Positions 20,507 through 29,843 are shown, counted from the first letter of the stretch. The stretch is DNA of 64,000 bases from Salinicola salarius (GCF_002179555.1 NZ_NHOU01000015.1:22266-86265); one strand, 5' to 3'. A program made the numbers and translations. The notes: generated by a model from the letters alone, not told the origin.

Positions 20507-22342
20507 ATGTGGCCTTTCTTTACGCTGAATCGACCGCTGGTCTGGTTGGCCCTGGCGGCTCTGGCTGCCGCCAGCGTGCTGCCCATACTGGGGCTGAGGC
20601 TGGCAGCGCTGGCGGTGGTGATCATCGGCATGCTCGATGGCTGGCGCCAGATCCGGCTCGAACATCAACGTCGCCGCCTCAGCGAGCACGCTCTCGAGCT
20701 TTCACAGGATGGCGTGATCATTACCAATACTGCCAATCGTATCGTGGCCGTCAATCCCGCATTCACTCAGATCACCGGCTACACGCTGGAGGAAATCCGG
20801 GGCCATGATCCCTCCGTACTGTCGTCGGGGCGTCACGACAAGGCGTTCTACGACCTCTACTGGAAAACGCTGAAAAGCACCGGCCGCTGGGAGGGCGAGG
20901 TCTGGAACCAGCGCAAGTACGGCGACCAGTATCCTGAATGGCTGCGGGTTCAGGCCTTTCAGGATCACAAGGGCCGGGTTTCCCATTATGTGGGGCTGTT
21001 CACCGATATCAGCCGGCACAAGGCACGAGAGCAGGATCTGAGTCGTATCGGGTTCGAGGATCCACTGACCGGTTTGCCCAATCGGCGACGCTTGCACGAT
21101 CTGCTGGCGTCTCGCCTGCAGCACCTGCGCGCCGGAGAAGGGCTGGACCTGGCACTGATCGATATCGATGCCTTCAAGGCGATCAACGACAACCTGGGCG
21201 TCGAGAATGGAGACCGCCTGCTGTCACGCTTCGGCCAACGGCTGGCTGCCCAGGTCGCCGGCGGTATCGTCGGGCGGCTGGGCGGCGACGAATTCATGGT
21301 CATTCGCACCACCACGTTCGACGATCACGAAAAATGGGTGAGCAGCCTGCGTCAGCACTTGAGCGAGCCCTTCGAGATCGACGAAAGCTCGTTGCGACTG
21401 GGGTTGACCATCGGCAGCTGCCGGGCGCCGGAAGATGGCACCGACCCCAACGTGCTGTTCCAGCGGCTCGAATCCGCGCTTTACAGCGCCAAACGCCACG
21501 GCAGCAATCATGATCGACGCTTTCGCCCTTCCCTGGAGGTCGAAACCGACCGCCATCTGACCATTCTCAACGAACTACGCCAGGCACTGGCCCATGGATC
21601 GCAGCTGGAAATCCATTACCAGACTCAGCACCGGCTGGACGATGGCAAAATGGTGGGGATGGAAGCGTTGCTGCGCTGGCATCACCCCGAGCATGGCCTG
21701 ATCCTGCCGAGCGAGTTCATTCCGCTGGCGGAACGCTATGGCCTGATGCCGGCGCTGGGAGGCTGGGTCATCGACCAGGCCGTGGCGCAGCTGGCGACCT
21801 GGCGAGGGCTGGGGCTGGAAGTGGTGCCCATCTGGGTCAATCTTTCGGCGCTGCAACTGATCCAGGGCGACCTGGAATCCCACCTGATCTCGACACTGGC
21901 GCAGTATCGGGTGCCGGCCCAACTGCTCGGTCTGGAATTGACCGAATCGGTCTTGATCGACGAGCGTGCCGGCGATATCTCGTCACGACTGGAAGCGCTG
22001 CGGCAGCAAGGTCTGCAGATCGCGATCGACGATTTCGGGACGGGCTATTCGTCGATGGCGTATCTCAAGCGTCTACCAATCGACAAGCTGAAGCTGGACC
22101 GGGAGTTTATCCGGGCGTTGCCCCACGATCATGCCGACGCCGCGATCACTTCGGCGGTACTGGCAATGGCGCAGGGATTGCACATGGATGTGATCGCTGA
22201 AGGCGTGGAAACCGCCGAGCAGCGGGACTTCCTGCTGGCCAGAGGCTGCCGCCACGTACAGGGTTACCTCTATGCTCGCCCCCAGCCGGCCGACGAGGTG
22301 GAAAGCCGGCTGCGCGAGGCGGTGGAAAGCGCCCAGACCTGA
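20507..22342 (+). CDS. PAS-GGDEF-EAL cyclic-di-GMP enzyme
   Basis: The protein is 611 residues from the ATG at 20507 (MWPFFTLNRP). Two membrane helices (about 8-45) are followed by a PAS domain (about 55-165). The GGDEF domain has an intact GGDEF at 259-263 but no upstream RxxD inhibitory site. The EAL domain has EALLRW at 386-391, and IDDFGTGYSS, AEGVET and VQGY. Both catalytic sites look complete, so it may make or degrade c-di-GMP. A TTG start at 20411 with GGAG in front is an alternative. The PAS lacks a LOV cysteine motif. Confidence 0.85.
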   Translation: MWPFFTLNRPLVWLALAALAAASVLPILGLRLAALAVVIIGMLDGWRQIRLEHQRRRLSEHALELSQDGVIITNTANRIVAVNPAFTQITGYTLEEIRGHDPSVLSSGRHDKAFYDLYWKTLKSTGRWEGEVWNQRKYGDQYPEWLRVQAFQDHKGRVSHYVGLFTDISRHKAREQDLSRIGFEDPLTGLPNRRRLHDLLASRLQHLRAGEGLDLALIDIDAFKAINDNLGVENGDRLLSRFGQRLAAQVAGGIVGRLGGDEFMVIRTTTFDDHEKWVSSLRQHLSEPFEIDESSLRLGLTIGSCRAPEDGTDPNVLFQRLESALYSAKRHGSNHDRRFRPSLEVETDRHLTILNELRQALAHGSQLEIHYQTQHRLDDGKMVGMEALLRWHHPEHGLILPSEFIPLAERYGLMPALGGWVIDQAVAQLATWRGLGLEVVPIWVNLSALQLIQGDLESHLISTLAQYRVPAQLLGLELTESVLIDERAGDISSRLEALRQQGLQIAIDDFGTGYSSMAYLKRLPIDKLKLDREFIRALPHDHADAAITSAVLAMAQGLHMDVIAEGVETAEQRDFLLARGCRHVQGYLYARPQPADEVESRLREAVESAQT

Positions 22343-22443
22343 AGCCACCGCTCGCGCCGTGCCGCGAAAGCGTGCATGCCTTGCCTACTTCGGCAATGCG
22401 CTGACGGCATGGTGAAGCCGTGCGGACATGAGTCGGGTCAGCA

Positions 22444-23880
22444 TCAACCCAGATTCTTGAATGCCTCCAGGGCCCGCTCTCTGGCGCGCTCATGATCGAC
22501 GATCGCTGGCGGATAGCCCGTTTGACGGCGCTGCTCCGCGTTGGGCTGATGGCGGGATTTGGCCGGCAGGCCGGCGAGCTCCGGCAGCCAGCGGGCGATG
22601 AATTCGGCATCCGGATCGAAACGCCGGGACTGGGTGGTCGGGTTGAATATCCGGAAGTAGGGGGCGGCATCGGTGCCGGTCGAGGCTGCCCACTGCCAGC
22701 CGCCATTGTTCGAGGCGAAATCGCCATCCACCAGTTGCTGCATGAAGAAGGCTTCGCCGCGGCGCCAGTCGAGCAGCAGATGCTTGCTGAGGAACATGGC
22801 CGTCACCATGCGTAGCCGGTTGTGCATCCAGCCGGTCGCGACCAGCTGGCGCATGGCGGCGTCGACGAGCGGGAATCCGGTGCGTCCTTCGCACCACGCC
22901 TCGAAATCCTTGTCGCTGTGGCGCCAGCTCAACCGGTCGGTTTCGAGCTTGAACGGGCGATGGCGACAGACGCGGGGAAAACCGACGGCGATGTGCTGGT
23001 AGAACTCGCGCCAGATCAGCTCGTTGGTCCAGCTCGTCAGGCCGGCGTCGCCATCGCCGAGATGGCCGCCGTTGTTGGCCATCACGGCCTGCAGGCACTG
23101 TCTGTGGGAAATCATCCCGGCCGAAAGGTAGGCGGATAGTTCGCTGGTGCCGGCGATGGCCGGGAAGTCGCGATCATCCTTGTAACGGCGCGCCCGCCGC
23201 TGCAGGAAGCGGGACAGCCGGTCGGCGGCGGCTTCCTGACCTGCCGGCCAGGACGAATCCTCTGCGCTGGCGGAGCCGGAGAAGACCACGGCGGAGCGGT
23301 CCCGCTCAGGTAGCTCGGGAATCGGGTCGCTGGAAATCTCCAGCCTGGCCTGGCGTGGAGGTGTCTCACGCAACGCCAGCTGGTCTGCGCCGACGCGCTG
23401 ATGCCAGGCTTTGGCGAACGGGGTGAAGACCTTGTAGTACTCGCCCTGACCCGTCAACAATTCGCCCGGCTCGAAGGCAATGGCGTCGGTGTAGGCATGG
23501 ACTGCGAGCCCCTCGTGGGCGAACGCCTCGGAGACCCTGGCGTCACGCTCCCGCTCATCCAGCGGATACTCGCGATTGAAATGAAGCGCTTGCGCCTCAT
23601 AACGCCTGGCCGCCTCCAGCAGTGCCTTGGGCGCCGCGCCGAAGTCCTCGATGTCACGGTAGAGCAGCGGGATATCGAGTTCAGCCAGCGCTTTCTGCAG
23701 CGCGATGACGCCACGATGCAGAAACGAGATCTTGTTGGCACCATGGTCATGGCGGCGCCACTGGTGACGACAGGCGAGATAGATGCCGATCACCGGGCCC
23801 TTGCGGGCGGCTGCGCTCAACGCGGAGTGGTCGAGCGTTCTCAGGTCGTTGCGAAACCAGACGAGTTGCGTGGGCGACAT
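22444..23880 (-). CDS. phrB: Deoxyribodipyrimidine photolyase (CPD, class I)
   Basis: The photolyase repairs cyclobutane pyrimidine dimers with light, using FADH- and an antenna cofactor. The 478-residue product starts TQLVWFRNDLRTLDHSAL. It has the FAD-binding region with LIWREFYQH, TGFPLVDAAMRQL and GWMHNRLRM, and the C-terminal NNGGWQWAASTGTDAAPYFRIFNP block. It lies downstream of a MerR regulator in the same direction (117-base gap), a pairing also found in pseudomonads. Confidence 0.95.
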   Translation of the reverse strand: MSPTQLVWFRNDLRTLDHSALSAAARKGPVIGIYLACRHQWRRHDHGANKISFLHRGVIALQKALAELDIPLLYRDIEDFGAAPKALLEAARRYEAQALHFNREYPLDERERDARVSEAFAHEGLAVHAYTDAIAFEPGELLTGQGEYYKVFTPFAKAWHQRVGADQLALRETPPRQARLEISSDPIPELPERDRSAVVFSGSASAEDSSWPAGQEAAADRLSRFLQRRARRYKDDRDFPAIAGTSELSAYLSAGMISHRQCLQAVMANNGGHLGDGDAGLTSWTNELIWREFYQHIAVGFPRVCRHRPFKLETDRLSWRHSDKDFEAWCEGRTGFPLVDAAMRQLVATGWMHNRLRMVTAMFLSKHLLLDWRRGEAFFMQQLVDGDFASNNGGWQWAASTGTDAAPYFRIFNPTTQSRRFDPDAEFIARWLPELAGLPAKSRHQPNAEQRRQTGYPPAIVDHERARERALEAFKNLG

Positions 23881-23997
23881 AGCACGTCCCTGTTACCGAT
23901 GACTGAGCGACGCGTCCCTGCGTCGCGGGCTATTCACCCTGTTGCGCTGTCACGGCGAGCCTGACGCTCGCGCCGTGCGTCCATGCCTGTGGCCGGT

Positions 23998-24915
23998 TCA
24001 ACTGCCGGCTTCGATCGTCGCCCGCATTCGGCTCAGCGCTTGGCTCATGTCCTCTCCCAGCACGGCGACCGAGGTGTTCTCGAAATCGCTGGCCCGGATA
24101 CGAGCGACGGGTCCGACCAGGCATACCGGTGCCTGGGACTGTTCGGCAAGCCGCGGCAACTGGCGTCGAATGATGTCGCTGCGTTCGGCGTGACTGCTGG
24201 CGAGCAGCAGCGCTTTGGCGCCGAGACGCTCGACGGCCAGCGGAAACTCGCTCAGCGGAAGATCGCCATCGATCAACTGGACGCGATAGCCCGCGGCGGA
24301 CGCGGCCAAGCCCATCAGCAGTGCCCAAAATCCGCTGCTGTCGTCGGGCAAGCGTGCGACCAGTATTTCACCCGCATTGCTCAACTGGTTGGCGTGGTAG
24401 ATCCGGGTGCCGATCCGCGTGCGCAGGAAAGTCTCCAGCACCCGGCGTTGGAGCGTGGCGCCGAACTGGTCGCCCCAGCGCTCTTCCAGCTGCGAGATGA
24501 CGGGCTGCCAGAGTTCCGCGATACACAGGCTGACCGGATACAGCGACAGGCTCTGGTTGAACAGTACTTCCAGCCGGGCCGAGTCGAGAGACTCCACGGC
24601 GTGGATCAGATGCTGACGCTGGCTGGCCCAGTCTCCCATCTGCGGCGCTGGCGTCTCGGCCGCCTCCGGCTGATCCAGAAGCTCCCGCACCTGGCTGACC
24701 GGAACGCCGCGGTTGAGCCACTGCAGAATGCGCTCGACGCGCTCGATATCGTCACGGCCGTAGAGCCGATGACCTTTTGGCGTGCGCTGGGGGCGGATCA
24801 GACCGTAGCGGCGCTCCCAGGCGCGCAGTGTGACGGAGTTGACTCCAGTGAGTCGCGATACTTCACGAATCGGGTAGAGCGGCGCGGCACTGGAATCCAT
24901 TGCCTTGTAAGTCAT
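23998..24915 (-). CDS. MerR-family regulator, MlrA/LitR-like, degenerate B12 domain
   Basis: The 305-residue protein has an N-terminal MerR winged helix (YPIREVSRLTGVNSVTLRAW, about 14-33, and RRYGLIRPQRTPKGHRLY). A helical middle region (about 95-175) and a cobalamin-binding-like domain (about 180-300) follow. In CarH, a His in the DxHxxG motif and a W-x9-E-H motif hold and sense B12. Here those positions read DDSSG (S193) and W147...R157-R158. It therefore resembles B12-independent, class II LitR-type regulators. AGGAGG precedes the ATG. An inverted repeat at 25182-25213 lies upstream. Confidence 0.85.
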   Translation of the reverse strand: MTYKAMDSSAAPLYPIREVSRLTGVNSVTLRAWERRYGLIRPQRTPKGHRLYGRDDIERVERILQWLNRGVPVSQVRELLDQPEAAETPAPQMGDWASQRQHLIHAVESLDSARLEVLFNQSLSLYPVSLCIAELWQPVISQLEERWGDQFGATLQRRVLETFLRTRIGTRIYHANQLSNAGEILVARLPDDSSGFWALLMGLAASAAGYRVQLIDGDLPLSEFPLAVERLGAKALLLASSHAERSDIIRRQLPRLAEQSQAPVCLVGPVARIRASDFENTSVAVLGEDMSQALSRMRATIEAGS

Positions 24916-25235
24916 GCAAGTCCTCCTGCGAGGTCTCTGCGTGCGCCGTCTCGTCGAATAGGGTGGTTCATGTCAATGTTGCGAGTCATCACTACGGCTT
25001 CGAAAGTGTCAGGGCATCGGTTGTGGCATCTGGCGCGGTCCACACCAGTGTAACCTGCGAATAGTGCCCTGATGCCTTGTCGACGTCACCTCAGTTCGGC
25101 AACGATCGCTAGAAAGCGATGACTTCGACGAGTCGTGACGAGACGGATACTACCGTCTCGATACCTCAAGGATGGGTGAAGATATTGTACGTTTCAAGTG
25201 GTTTGTACAATATTCATGTAAGACGTAGACAGGTT
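24916..25235. other. 320-base gap upstream of the MerR gene
   Basis: No gene is supported here. The gap holds an 8-bp hairpin (25139-25146 with 25153-25160) and, closer to the CbiX-like gene end, the TGTACA inverted repeat at 25182-25213. It is probably the long leader and control region of the merR-phr unit. The CbiX-like transcript would also enter it from upstream. Confidence 0.5.
25182..25213. promoter_or_regulatory. TGTACA inverted repeat, likely operator for merR-phr
   Basis: ATATTGTAC (25182-25190) and GTACAATAT (25205-25213) form a perfect 9-bp inverted repeat. Read differently, TGTACG and TGTACA are separated by exactly 12 bases. That matches, with one mismatch, the TGTACA-N12-TGTACA type of site I recall for class II LitR proteins of Pseudomonas putida. 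It is about 270 bases upstream of the MerR start. Confidence 0.6.
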
Positions 25236-25606
25236 TTACAGATCCTGCGCCTGCGATTCGACGATACTGGCGTGGGCGTCGACGAAAGCCGAGTGCTGGC
25301 CGACCGGATCCAGCAGATGCAGCGAAACCGGATGTTGCCGAGCGATCTCCTCGAGCTGGCCGGGAACGTCTTCCCGCAGGTGCCGGCCCGCCGCGAAGAA
25401 CAGCGGCAGGATCTCTAGTCGCGAGATGCCTTGCGCTGCCAGTTCGGCCACCCGGGGCTCGAGTGAAGGCTCGCTCAACTCCGTGAAAGCGAGAACAACG
25501 GGCTTGCCGACGCTAGGCTGCAGGTTCTGCTCCAGCGTTTCGAACGGGCAAGCCAGCGAGCACCGCTGGAACCGTGGGCCAGCAGAATCATGGCGGACTG
25601 TGTCAT
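25236..25606 (-). pseudogene. CbiX-like small chelatase, frameshifted
   Basis: The N-terminus MTQSAMILLAHGSSGARWLAR and the C-terminal part (LSEPSLEPRVAELAAQGISR; ILPLFFAAGRHLREDVPGQL) together make a short class II chelatase of about 123 residues, with the HGS and GRHLREDVP blocks of CbiX/SirB. They lie in different frames. One base is missing near the GGG at 25546-25548, so the frame from the ATG stops early. A GGGAG site precedes the ATG. If intact it would insert a metal into a sirohydrochlorin-like tetrapyrrole; the true substrate is unknown. It is either a real mutation or a sequencing error. Confidence 0.75.
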
Positions 25607-25713
25607 GCTGCTCCCTGAAAAGGGGTTGAATGCCGGGGGCGAAGTCGAGTTGTCACGCGACCATGAAAAGTACGCGCTGGGACGGCTCGCCGTCGGATGG
25701 CCAGACTCAACGT

Positions 25714-25723
25714 ATTGTACAAT
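25714..25723. promoter_or_regulatory. ATTGTACAAT palindrome in the divergent chelatase/epimerase promoter
   Basis: A perfect 10-bp palindrome lies 25 bases before the epimerase start and 107 bases before the CbiX-like start. It shares the TTGTACAAT core with the inverted repeat at 25204-25212. It probably belongs to the same regulon, but here the partner half-site at 12-base spacing is missing. Confidence 0.5.
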
Positions 25724-25748
25724 ATCCGTATAACTTGGAGCATCCATC

Positions 25749-26654
25749 ATGCGTCTATTGATCACGGGCGGTACGGGATTCGTCGGACGTCGACTGGTCG
25801 AGCGGGCTCTGGCGGCCGGCCACGACGTCATGGTGATCTCTCGCGACCCGGAACGGGCTCGCCGGCAGTTGCCGCAGAGCGTGCGCATCGGTGACGATGC
25901 CATGGATTTTGCATCGTCTCTACCAGAGGCCATCGTCAATCTGGCCGGGGAACCGATTGCCGACCGGCGCTGGAGCGACCCGCAGAAGACCCGGCTGGTC
26001 GAATCGCGCCGCCACGCGACACGCGACGTCGTCGCGCTATGCGAGGAGCTGGCGCGGCGGGACCAACCGCCGGAAGTACTCGTCTCCGGTTCGGCCATGG
26101 GTTACTACGGCGATCAGGGCGATCGCGAAGTGACCGAGGAGACGCCACCCCACGACGAATTCGCCCATCGCCTGTGTCAGGCCTGGGAGGCGGAGGCGCT
26201 CAAGGCCGAAGCCTTCGGGGTAAGAGTGGCCTGTCTGCGTACCGGGCTGGTGCTGGATGCTGGCGGCGGCACCCTGGCCAAGATGATGCCGGCGTTCAAG
26301 CTGGGGCTGGGCGGTCGCCTGGGAGACGGGCGCCAGTACATGCCGTGGATTCATCGGGAGGATCTGGTCGGCATGATCGAGTTTCTGCTCGAGAAGACCT
26401 CGCTCAGCGGCCCGTTCAACGGCTCCGCGCCGCAACCGGTGACCAATGCCGAGTTCACCAGGGCGCTGGGGCGTCACCTGCATCGGCCGGCGGCGCTGTT
26501 CGTGCCCGCGCCGCTGCTGAAACTCGGACTGGGGGAGATGTCTCGCCTGCTCCTGACCGGTGCCTGCATGCGTCCCAAGCGCTTTCAGGAGGCCGGCTTC
26601 ACCTTTCGCTATCCGACTCTGGACGACGCCTTGGCGGCAATCGTGTCCCATTGA
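25749..26654 (+). CDS. TIGR01777-family NAD-dependent epimerase-like protein
   Basis: The 301-residue protein is an atypical short-chain dehydrogenase. It has an N-terminal dinucleotide motif (LLITGGTGFVGRRL, 3-16), the family block VLVSGSAMGYYGDQG near 110-125, and the DUF1731-like C-terminus (GACMRPKRFQEAGFTFRYPTL). It is related to E. coli YfcH; the substrate is unknown. GGAG precedes the ATG. It is divergent from the CbiX-like gene, and its promoter holds the TTGTACAAT palindrome. Confidence 0.85.
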   Translation: MRLLITGGTGFVGRRLVERALAAGHDVMVISRDPERARRQLPQSVRIGDDAMDFASSLPEAIVNLAGEPIADRRWSDPQKTRLVESRRHATRDVVALCEELARRDQPPEVLVSGSAMGYYGDQGDREVTEETPPHDEFAHRLCQAWEAEALKAEAFGVRVACLRTGLVLDAGGGTLAKMMPAFKLGLGGRLGDGRQYMPWIHREDLVGMIEFLLEKTSLSGPFNGSAPQPVTNAEFTRALGRHLHRPAALFVPAPLLKLGLGEMSRLLLTGACMRPKRFQEAGFTFRYPTLDDALAAIVSH

Positions 26655-26655
26655 G

Positions 26656-26681
26656 CGCGTCCGCGGCTTGCCGCGGACGCG
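26656..26681. terminator. GC-rich hairpin between convergent epimerase and rapA
   Basis: An 11-bp perfect stem with a CTTG loop lies between two convergent genes. It lacks a U-run on either strand, so its ability to terminate alone is uncertain. Confidence 0.4.
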
Positions 26682-26702
26682 GATCCTCGATGCGCTGGCG
26701 AA

Positions 26703-29657
26703 CTAGCGTGCGTCCTTGTCGACGGTGACGATCACGCGTACCGCGTCGAGGCGCAGCGACGCGCCTTCGATGGCGTTATCGAGGGCGTGGCGTTCGTCTT
26801 TCAGGGCCTGCAGCTCGTCGTCGCGGATGGCGCCGTTGTGCTGGGCAAGGGCCTTGAGGCGCGACAGCTCCAGGTCGAGGGTTTCCCGCATCTCCTGCTG
26901 GGCGCGTTCGACCAGCGACGGTAATTCGCGCTGGGCCTCCTGCTCGCCCTTCTTCAGCAGCTCGCGCAACGCGTCGTGCCGGGATTTCAGCAGCTCTCGC
27001 GCGACGCCTTTCTTGACTCGCTGCAGGTTGCGGGAGAGCCCGCTGAAGGTGACCTTGTCCGACAGGTTGGCGCCGCTCTCGTCGAGCAGCACCCGAATGC
27101 CGGTATCCGGCAGGAAGCGGCCCAGTTGCAGCCGCTTGGGTGCCGGGCAGTGCGTGCGGAAGATCAGTTCCAGCATCAGCCGTCCGCCGGGAATGTTGGG
27201 ATGCTTGAGCAGCGCGAGGGCGGTGTTGCCCAGGCTGGAGTCGAGAATGCGCTCCATCACCGTGGTCACCAGCGGATGCTCCCAGGAGAGACGCTGGATG
27301 TCGTCGCGCGCCAGTGCCTGAGTGCGCGAGTAGGTCACGGTGAACCCCTCATCGCCCTGGGCCAGCCCCGGCAGGCTGTCGATCATGTGCGAGCCGGGCG
27401 TGAGATGCATCTGGCCGTTACCGAGATCCCGGCTATCGACGCCGAAGATGTCCAGCGCCTGGTCGACATAGCGGGGCAGGGCGCTGTCGTTGTCCTGCTC
27501 CACGATTGCGCTGATCACGGCATCCGCCCGCTCGGGGCGGCAGGCATTCCACTCCAGCAGGCGATTGCGGCCCGCTTCGCGCTCGGCCAGGCGAGCATCG
27601 TTGAAGGTGCGGGTCTCTGCGATCAGCGAGTCCAGGCCGCTGCTTTCGTCGAGGCCGTCGTCATCGAGACTTTCACGCAGCGCATCGCCGAAAGCCTCGA
27701 GGACGTCACCGCCCGCCGCGTGCGGCGCCTCGAACGCGGCGAGGCCGTCGTGATACCAGCGCAGCAGCGTGGCGGTGGGGCTTTTCTCGATCACCGGCAC
27801 GTGAATATCGATCGGATGCAGCTGGCCGATACGGTCGAGTCGCCCGATACGCTGCTCGAGCAGGTCGGGGTGCCAGGGCAGATCGAACATGACCAGATGG
27901 TGGCAGAATTGGAAGTTGCGCCCCTCGGAGCCGATTTCGGAGCAGATCAGCACCTGACAGCCGTCATCGTCATCGGCAAAGGCGGCGGCGGCGCGGTCGC
28001 GCTCGACCAGGCTCATCTCTTCGTGGAAGACCGGCGCCTGGATACCGGCGCGCACGCGCAGCGCCTCGGCCAGGTCCACGGCAGTCTGACGCCAGTGGGC
28101 AATCACCAGCACCTTCTGCTGGTTGCCCAGTGTCTCGAGCTGGCCGAGCAGCCACTCGACGCGGGGATCGAGACGCCACCAGGGCGTGTCATGCTGGATC
28201 GCGGCATCGTGCAGGGCGCGATAGGCGGCCTCGGGATAGAGCCGGGCGTCGTGCGTGCTCAGGTCCGCTGCGGTCAAGCGGGCGGCGAAGTGATCGTTGC
28301 CCTGTCTGAGTTCCTCGAACTGGTCTTGGTAGGCCGCCGGCATCGCCAGCGAGGCGACGTGCAGGTGACGTTCGGGAAAGCCGCCGACATGACGGCGGCT
28401 GTTGCGAAACATGACCCGGCCGGTGCCGTGGCGATCCAGCAACTGTTCGCGCAGCTGGCGGCGGGCGCTGTCGCGCTGGGCCTCGTCGCTTTCGGCGTCC
28501 AGCAGGGTGTCGAGCAGCGCGCGGCTGTCGCCGTCATCGATGATGGCGCCAAGACGGTCGCGGTCGGCGGCATCGCCCGGCAGCCGCTCGAGTGCTTCGA
28601 TCGCTTCGGCCACGGCGGTATAGCCGGCTTCTTCTTCCCGAAAGCGTTCGAGATCGTGATAGCGGTCGGGATCGAGCAGACGCAGCCGGGCGAAGTGGCT
28701 CTCCAGGCCCATCTGCTCCGGTGTCGCGGTCAGCAGCAGAAGACCGGCGATATGCTTCGACAGGCGCTCGACGCAGGCATAACCCGGGCCTTCTGCCTGT
28801 GGCGTCCAGTCGAGATGGTGCGCCTCGTCGACGATTAGCAGATCCCACTCGGCGCTCTCGGCCTGACGCTGACGATGCGGGTTGGCGAACAGCCACTCCT
28901 GGCTGGCCAGGATGCACTGGCCGCTGTCGAAGGGGTTGTCCTCGTCGAACGCTTCGCTCTGGGCTTCGTCCAGCAGCGTGACCGAGAGCGAGAAACGGCG
29001 CAGCAATTCGATCAGCCATTGGTGGGTCAGGCTGGCTGGCACCAGAATCAGCGCCCGGCTGGCGCGCCCGGTCAGCAGCAGGCGATGCAGGATCAGCCCG
29101 GCCTCGATGGTCTTGCCCAGGCCGACTTCGTCGGCCAGCAGAACGCGCGGGGCATGGCGCCGGGAGACTTCGTCGGCGATATAGAGCTGGTGCGGAATCA
29201 GATCGATGCGCGGCCCGGCCAGGCCCAGTGCGGGGCTACGGGCGATGCGCTGGTGGTGATGCAGCGAGCGATAGCGCAACTGGAACCAGTCGTTGCGGTC
29301 GACCTGGCCGGTCAGCAGGCGATCCTGGGCCTGATGAAAGCGCATGTTGTCGGAGAGCTTGGCTTCGCTGAGCGACACGGATTCACCGTCATCGGTCTGG
29401 CCGTGGTAGATCACGCAGCCATCGCGTTCTTCGATACGCTCGACGGTCAGCTGGTTGCCGTCGGCGGTATCGATGCGATCACCGGGGCCGAACACCACGC
29501 GGGTCAGCGGTGCCTGACGGGCGCTGTAGGTACGGGTTTCCTGACTGGCGGTGAACAGCACGGTGACGCTGCGTGCATCGACGGTGAGAATGGTGCCGAG
29601 CCCAAGCTCGGTTTCGCCGTCGCTGATCCAACGCTGGCCGGGAGAGAAATCGCTCAT
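26703..29657 (-). CDS. rapA: RNA polymerase-associated Swi2/Snf2 ATPase RapA
   Basis: RapA recycles RNA polymerase after transcription. The 984-residue product has an N-terminal Tudor-like region (PGQRWISDGETELGLGTI). A Snf2 ATPase follows, with Walker A DEVGLGKT at 176-183, DEAH at 277-280 and helicase motifs ICSEIGSEGRNFQ and LEQRIGRLDRIGQ. The RapA C-terminal domain completes it. Length is close to the E. coli protein (968). GAGG lies before the ATG. Confidence 0.95.
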   Translation of the reverse strand: MSDFSPGQRWISDGETELGLGTILTVDARSVTVLFTASQETRTYSARQAPLTRVVFGPGDRIDTADGNQLTVERIEERDGCVIYHGQTDDGESVSLSEAKLSDNMRFHQAQDRLLTGQVDRNDWFQLRYRSLHHHQRIARSPALGLAGPRIDLIPHQLYIADEVSRRHAPRVLLADEVGLGKTIEAGLILHRLLLTGRASRALILVPASLTHQWLIELLRRFSLSVTLLDEAQSEAFDEDNPFDSGQCILASQEWLFANPHRQRQAESAEWDLLIVDEAHHLDWTPQAEGPGYACVERLSKHIAGLLLLTATPEQMGLESHFARLRLLDPDRYHDLERFREEEAGYTAVAEAIEALERLPGDAADRDRLGAIIDDGDSRALLDTLLDAESDEAQRDSARRQLREQLLDRHGTGRVMFRNSRRHVGGFPERHLHVASLAMPAAYQDQFEELRQGNDHFAARLTAADLSTHDARLYPEAAYRALHDAAIQHDTPWWRLDPRVEWLLGQLETLGNQQKVLVIAHWRQTAVDLAEALRVRAGIQAPVFHEEMSLVERDRAAAAFADDDDGCQVLICSEIGSEGRNFQFCHHLVMFDLPWHPDLLEQRIGRLDRIGQLHPIDIHVPVIEKSPTATLLRWYHDGLAAFEAPHAAGGDVLEAFGDALRESLDDDGLDESSGLDSLIAETRTFNDARLAEREAGRNRLLEWNACRPERADAVISAIVEQDNDSALPRYVDQALDIFGVDSRDLGNGQMHLTPGSHMIDSLPGLAQGDEGFTVTYSRTQALARDDIQRLSWEHPLVTTVMERILDSSLGNTALALLKHPNIPGGRLMLELIFRTHCPAPKRLQLGRFLPDTGIRVLLDESGANLSDKVTFSGLSRNLQRVKKGVARELLKSRHDALRELLKKGEQEAQRELPSLVERAQQEMRETLDLELSRLKALAQHNGAIRDDELQALKDERHALDNAIEGASLRLDAVRVIVTVDKDAR

Positions 29658-29843
29658 GGTGCCTCGGTCGTGTGTACGCTGCGGGGAACGGATCGAATGG
29701 GCGACGCATTCTAGCGTAAACCGCGTGCGGCCTTAAGCACTGAACGGTTCGGCGTGTCCCGGCATTGGCGTTACACTGCCTCGGCGTGGGTCCGGGCGTC
29801 GCGGACTCGGATACGGGCGCGAATCACCTTACGAGGAGAGGTT

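Noticed and set aside
20507..22342. The PAS domain as the LOV photosensor of the nearby LitR-type system
   Set aside because: The flavin-adduct motif with its cysteine is absent, and the domain looks like an ordinary PAS.
26976..28838. A 620-codon open frame antisense to rapA
   Set aside because: It is a shadow of the rapA coding bias. No ribosome-binding site or family motif supports it.
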